Shown here: positions 59,951 through 64,000 of the stretch, piece after piece | How the letters are laid out: each line of letters begins with the position of its first letter | Position numbering within the stretch: position 1 is the first letter of the stretch | Source of the DNA: Nematostella vectensis | Taxonomy: Eukaryota > Cnidaria > Anthozoa > Actiniaria > Edwardsiidae | Direction: 5' to 3' | NCBI RefSeq assembly: GCF_932526225.1 | Contig: NC_064040.1 | Span: 2,361,501-2,425,500 of the forward strand | Length of the DNA stretch: 64,000 nt | Made by a program: the position numbers and the translations under genes | The notes under the pieces: model-generated | What the model was told of the DNA's origin: nothing | Databases searched by the model: none | What the model saw: only the letters and a program-made list of their open reading frames with translations

Positions 59951-60684
59951 CGTCCCGAAATTCTTCATTAGCTCAACTCGAATCCCGAGGGACTATTGCA
60001 CGCATGTTCTATACTGTTTTGCTGCTGTAAAGATATTGTGGGCTCGTAAACATGGCGGAGACAAGGACGACTCATGAATGGCCCGGAGAAATCGGGCCAT
60101 ATAAGTCTACTTTAAGTTTCTAAATATGTTTTATTTTCGCCTCTGAATTGTACGATATATAAGCAAATCGAAGAAATTTATTTTCCCGCTTCGAGTTCCG
60201 TTACCACCGGCCATCTTTACTTTGGATTTGAATTCAAAAGGTGTCGATTGTGGGCGGTCCTTACCCTTCATCGGGTAGCGCGGTTTCGTGTTTTATCCAG
60301 AATTGCAGTCATAGGCTGATTACTCTGGATTTACATTACACGGGGGTCTTATTCGGAATGTTATATAAGGCGTGCTGTGCTAAAACAGCAATGATTTTGT
60401 AGATGTCCTACCTGTTCTTTGCTCCTGTTTTCTTTTTTAACATTGTCAAAACAGAGAAAAAGCGAGGCAAAAAAAATAATGAAACAAATAATGAAACAAA
60501 AACAAACAAACAAAAAACAAGCCGAAATTGAAGTCACGCTATTGTCATGTGTCACTATTTCTAGGAACCCCGTGACTTCCGTTATGATAGCACATGGCCG
60601 TCACATGACAACAAGTACACACGTACGACATATTTTACTCATTGATCTTCAGCGCATTTGGAATCTGCCACTCGGACAAGCGCC
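59951..60684. other. Region upstream of the S28 peptidase gene
   Basis: No gene seen. It presumably contains the promoter and 5' UTR of the peptidase; no defined element was identified. Confidence 0.4.
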
Positions 60685-63681
60685 ATGAACTGCATTACAA
60701 TCCTAGCCTTCTATTTAGGAATTATAGAAGCAAGCCTTCCTTTACAAACGACTACATTTTGGCAAATTCGTCGAGAAGCAGAGAAAAACAACGAACTGAA
60801 AAATATCCGTCATGGAAAGTTGTTGTCACCCTTACCAAACATTAACGAGGTAGAAGGATATGATTTTGAACAGTACATAGATCATTTCGAGTTTACCCCT
60901 CGGCCTAGGACGTACTTACAAAGATATTGGATGAACAGAGCTTTCTGGAAAGGTGCCGATGGCCCTGTGTTGTTGTACGTTGGCGGCGAGAGTGTTCTGT
61001 CTGGAGGCTACATTGCCGGTGGTGAGTAGACAAATCTCTAAATGGTAATTATATATATTATTGATTATTATTGATTACTGTATATTATCGATTACAAAGA
61101 GTTGATATTCTTTCTAAATCCTTTTTTTCTGTTGTTATTGCAATTGTATTTTTCAATCGTTCCTATATTTTCTATTATTGTGTGTATGAGGGGGGGGGGG
61201 GGGGGGGGTGCTAACGTGTTCTAACGTCATGTTAATTATTGATAATATCTCTGACAGGCCATATAGTGGATATTGCCAAAGAATATGGTGCCCTACTGTT
61301 TGCAGTGGAGCACCGCTACTATGGAAAGAGTAATTTCTTTGGCTGCCTGAAGACAAAGAACATGCGCTACTTGTCTAGCCAGTTGGCGTAAGTACTCATT
61401 CCCAGAGGGAACTCACTTATATTCACTATATGGGACATGCTGCTAGATGGATAAGGTTTTTGATAATTTCTGTCCCTGACAGGGTACATATAAGCTCTAT
61501 TAAGCTATTTATCCTAACAGGGTATTTTAACCCATTAAATCCTGGCTATTTTTGAGCTGAATTTACAAAAAACAGACTGAAAACAGATACCTCCCCCCCT
61601 ATTCTGAGTTTTATACAGCCCATCAAAGTCAAACACAGCTGCACCTAGTCAGCGGTATCCAAGCTTTCAAACAGTGCTTTGTGGTCCTCACTTTTAATCC
61701 CTCGTCGTTGTGCTGAAGCTAGCACAAGTTGATGGTTGCTTTTATTTTTCATAAAAAATACAGCTATGAGCATATTAGGAGAGTGTCTCAGGACATCATG
61801 AATTCTATTGGGGCATAATTGAGTGCTTTGCTTATGGATATTTGCAAGCAAAGGTGGATTCATGATGATTTTTTCTTGTTTGGCTTTGCCTGGATGAGAA
61901 AATAATTTTCTAATGAATCACCACAGCTCTCCTAAATGCTGTCTTTTCTGAAACCAAATTTATTCCAAAATTGTTTACACTGCTATTCTGGGTCTGTATG
62001 AGCTGGAATTGATTTGTTTGGCTTCGGGGTGTAAAGACTTATAAAAAAACCATCTGACTTTGGGGAGAGGAGTGTTGACTGGCCCTCCCCTCGTAAATTT
62101 TTCCCTGGATCTCCCAGAATGCTTTGCAATCCGTAAAGGCATCTTCATGGTTTTACAAGCCTTCAAGGAGGGGACATTGTGTTTTGAGGCCATAGAGATA
62201 AACCTGGAGGATTAGAATAAAGGTATCTATTTGTGTATTGAGCTGTGTTTGCTGATCTCTCTCCCTTGTGTGGTATTTTGAGCGTTTTATTGAGAGGGGT
62301 GATTCTGCTTCTCTTTCCTTGTTCGATTTGAAATTTGTCAAAAAAACCTGTGCTATTATTTGGCTTAAGAGTAGTTGCCAACACCTTGGTTGGATGCATA
62401 TCTTCAAGACCATTTACCCCTTAGACCGATGCCTGAGTATCTTCATCTTGTTGTGTTTATTTTGCATTTATGAATTTTTTGGGTTGTGGGTACTTCCCAA
62501 AGCCGGTACAGGCCGGCTGAGGGGTCAATGTGTTAAACCTCTCTGTCCTGGACAGGCTATTGATCTTAAATCCTAAATAGGGTATACATATATCTCAAAC
62601 ACCCTTCTCCTGGACAGAGTTTCATTTGTATTATTTTCACATGAATGGTTGAAAATGTCAAAATGTTTTTTTTTTATCCCAAGAATTTCAGGGGTATTGG
62701 GGTTACCTGCGACTGTTGTGCTAGATTATGAATTTTTTTTGGCCTAAACAGTGTAATATATTTCTTTTTTATTTTGATGTACAGGGTCATGGTTAGAACT
62801 ACAGGGCAATTTTTATTGCATTTTTTACTATTTTCTTGTGTTTTTATTCATGATACTTTTGAGTAAAAATAATAATTTCATCCCTCTTTTTTATGTTAGT
62901 CTTGCAGATCTTGCCCAATTCGTGGCTCATGCCAAAAATAAATTTGGCCTGACGGACAAAAACAAATGGATAACCTACGGGGGGTCATACCCAGGCTCCC
63001 TCTCTGCCTGGTTTAGAATCAAGGTAAGTACAGTTACAATTGTAAGTCGCTTAAACAGCCACCCCCTATTTTGAGTCCACTAGTTCATAAAGGCAAATCC
63101 AGAAGTTCCAATGGGGGCAGAAGCAAGGATTTTTTTATTGTTTTGTTTCTCCCCTTTTACACTTCTAATTGGCTCTCCCTCTTTGTTTCTTTCTGTTTCT
63201 TGATCTTTGGTAACTCCATAGGGAAATCGCTTTTAAATTCATTACTGTCAACTCTCCTGTATAAGGCTGGAGTCTCAAGATTTCGAACCCCTTCTCCTGC
63301 ACTCCCGCGTTGAGCACCAGATCTCAAGCTTTTAGCGATTTTTATTGCTTCTTTTTCTTCTTGCTGAAAAAGCGATTTTACCTATTTTCTATTAAAATAA
63401 TTGTAAAAAAAAATAATCCCCTTGTGTAGCACAATTTATTCAACACCCTCGTGAGATCTATAAGTGGATTTGTGTGCGAGAGGTTTCTTTATGGCAAACG
63501 CCTGTGAGGGTATACCCACCCCTCCCCCCAAAAATTATCAAGCCTTGAGATTGTCGAAGGTTAACAGGTATGTAAATTGGCCACTTTTTATTTCTTGTGT
63601 TAGTACCCACATCTGGTTATTGGTGCTGTAGCATCATCGGCGCCAGTCGAGGCACAAACTGACTTCAAAGACTACAACAAT
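60685..63681 (+). CDS. PRSS16-like serine peptidase, family S28 (5' part; runs off the window)
   Basis: Exons: 60685-61021, 61258-61387, 62900-63023, 63604-63681; all are GT-AG and in phase, giving 223 codons. A further donor at 63682 (GTAAGT) shows that the gene continues. The ATG at 60685 is followed by a signal peptide (MNCITILAFYLGIIEAS), so the product is secreted or lysosomal. Family blocks: FEFTPRPRTYLQRYWMN, GPVLLYVGGES, GALLFAVEHRYYGKS, MRYLSSQLALADLAQF, and the nucleophile motif ITYGGSYPGSLSAW (Ser185), then YPHLVIGAVASSAPVEA. The GGSYPGSL form points to the PRSS16/C. elegans pcp branch rather than PRCP or DPP7, which have GGSYGGM. The Asp and His of the triad would lie downstream of the window. 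Intron 2 contains a 1-kb MITE. Confidence 0.93.
61190..61208. repeat. G19 tract in S28 intron 1
   Basis: This is an uninterrupted run of 19 G about 50 bp before the exon 2 acceptor. Confidence 0.9.
61532..62532. mobile_element. TTAA MITE in S28 intron 2, related to the satellite MITE
   Basis: TTAA lies at 61528-61531 and 62533-62536. The ends CCCATTAAATCCTGGC and, reverse complemented, CACATTGACCCCTCAGCC are weak inverted repeats. The body matches the MITE at 786-1791 along its length: aaaacagactgaaaacaga, gtctcaggacatcatgaa, tttgtttggcttcgggg and aataaaggtatctat. Its middle also matches the inverted MITE fragment near 3190-3413. Confidence 0.85.
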
Positions 63682-64000
63682 GTAAGTGTTTGATCTCAAT
63701 TCTCTCTGTTAGCATGCCTACGTTTACATGTCTATTAATTACATCAATTGGCACAAAGCTCTATGAATTTCAGGGATGGTAAGGGTTATTTTTGGGATTT
63801 TCTGGAATAGCCTTTTTTATTTTGATTGGTGAAAAAGGCAGTGAAAACAGTGATCAAAGATTGCTGTCATTGCTGTGATTTGTAAGTGGCAAAATTTTCT
63901 CTGTGGAATCGTGATCTTTGCTATTTAAAATCCAGTAATGTTTTTTCCTATTCAATGTTTGCTAGTTTATTGTGAAATGTGATTGCTGATTTTTGAAACT

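Noticed and set aside
1..64000. CRISPR arrays, operons, ribosome binding sites, rRNA or clear tRNA genes
   Set aside because: The window is eukaryotic; the direct repeats are minisatellites without unique spacers, and no rRNA or complete tRNA was recognised.

Overview
The window is animal nuclear DNA. It has introns with GT-AG borders, polyadenylation signals, a rhodopsin-family receptor, and very many small transposon relicts and minisatellites. The gene families (DUF229, PRSS16-like S28 peptidase, 4-hydroxybutyrate CoA-transferase-like, THAP transposase) and the dense MITEs fit an anthozoan cnidarian, most simply a sea anemone such as Nematostella. That assignment is inference; nothing here proves the species.

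Layout. 1-22786: about seven tandem copies of a 3.33-kb satellite unit entering from the left edge; the last copy is diverged and truncated. The unit carries two MITEs of one TTAA-target family in opposite orientations. 22787-27635: transposon-rich spacer with a 1-kb TIR element, a perfect 30-bp hairpin, an orphan single-exon ORF (minus strand, 314 aa) and a MITE with a higher-order internal repeat. 27636-32787 (+): six-exon DUF229-family protein of the alkaline-phosphatase/sulfatase fold, 880 aa. 34826-36132 (+): two-exon single-pass membrane protein with a C2 domain, 268 aa. 36649-48608 (-): nine-exon mitochondrial acetyl-CoA hydrolase / 4-hydroxybutyrate CoA-transferase-like enzyme, 488 aa, whose introns hold a 2.9-kb TTAA transposon, an 18-bp G-rich minisatellite and several other arrays. 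49381-52488 (+): decayed THAP-domain transposase-like gene. 53318-54230 (-): non-LTR retrotransposon 3' remnant. 54597-55060: a relative of the satellite sequence split by a mariner-type MITE. 57225-58895 (+): intronless class A GPCR, 556 aa. 59331-59950: duplicated repeat with an inverted segment. 60685-63681 and beyond (+): 5' part of a PRSS16-like S28 serine peptidase gene.

The intact genes look unrelated in function; there is no operon or pathway here. The most striking shared property is structural. Short tandem duplications sit exactly on exon 3' borders and copy the 5' splice site into the following intron. This is clear at three sites in two neighbouring genes, with a weaker fourth case at a donor flank and a fifth that duplicates a stop codon. 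Satellite, MITE and minisatellite histories can also be read from one another, because empty and filled insertion sites occur in the same window.

Exon borders were deduced by hand from splice consensus and codon phase. All joins in the four multi-exon genes close in frame.
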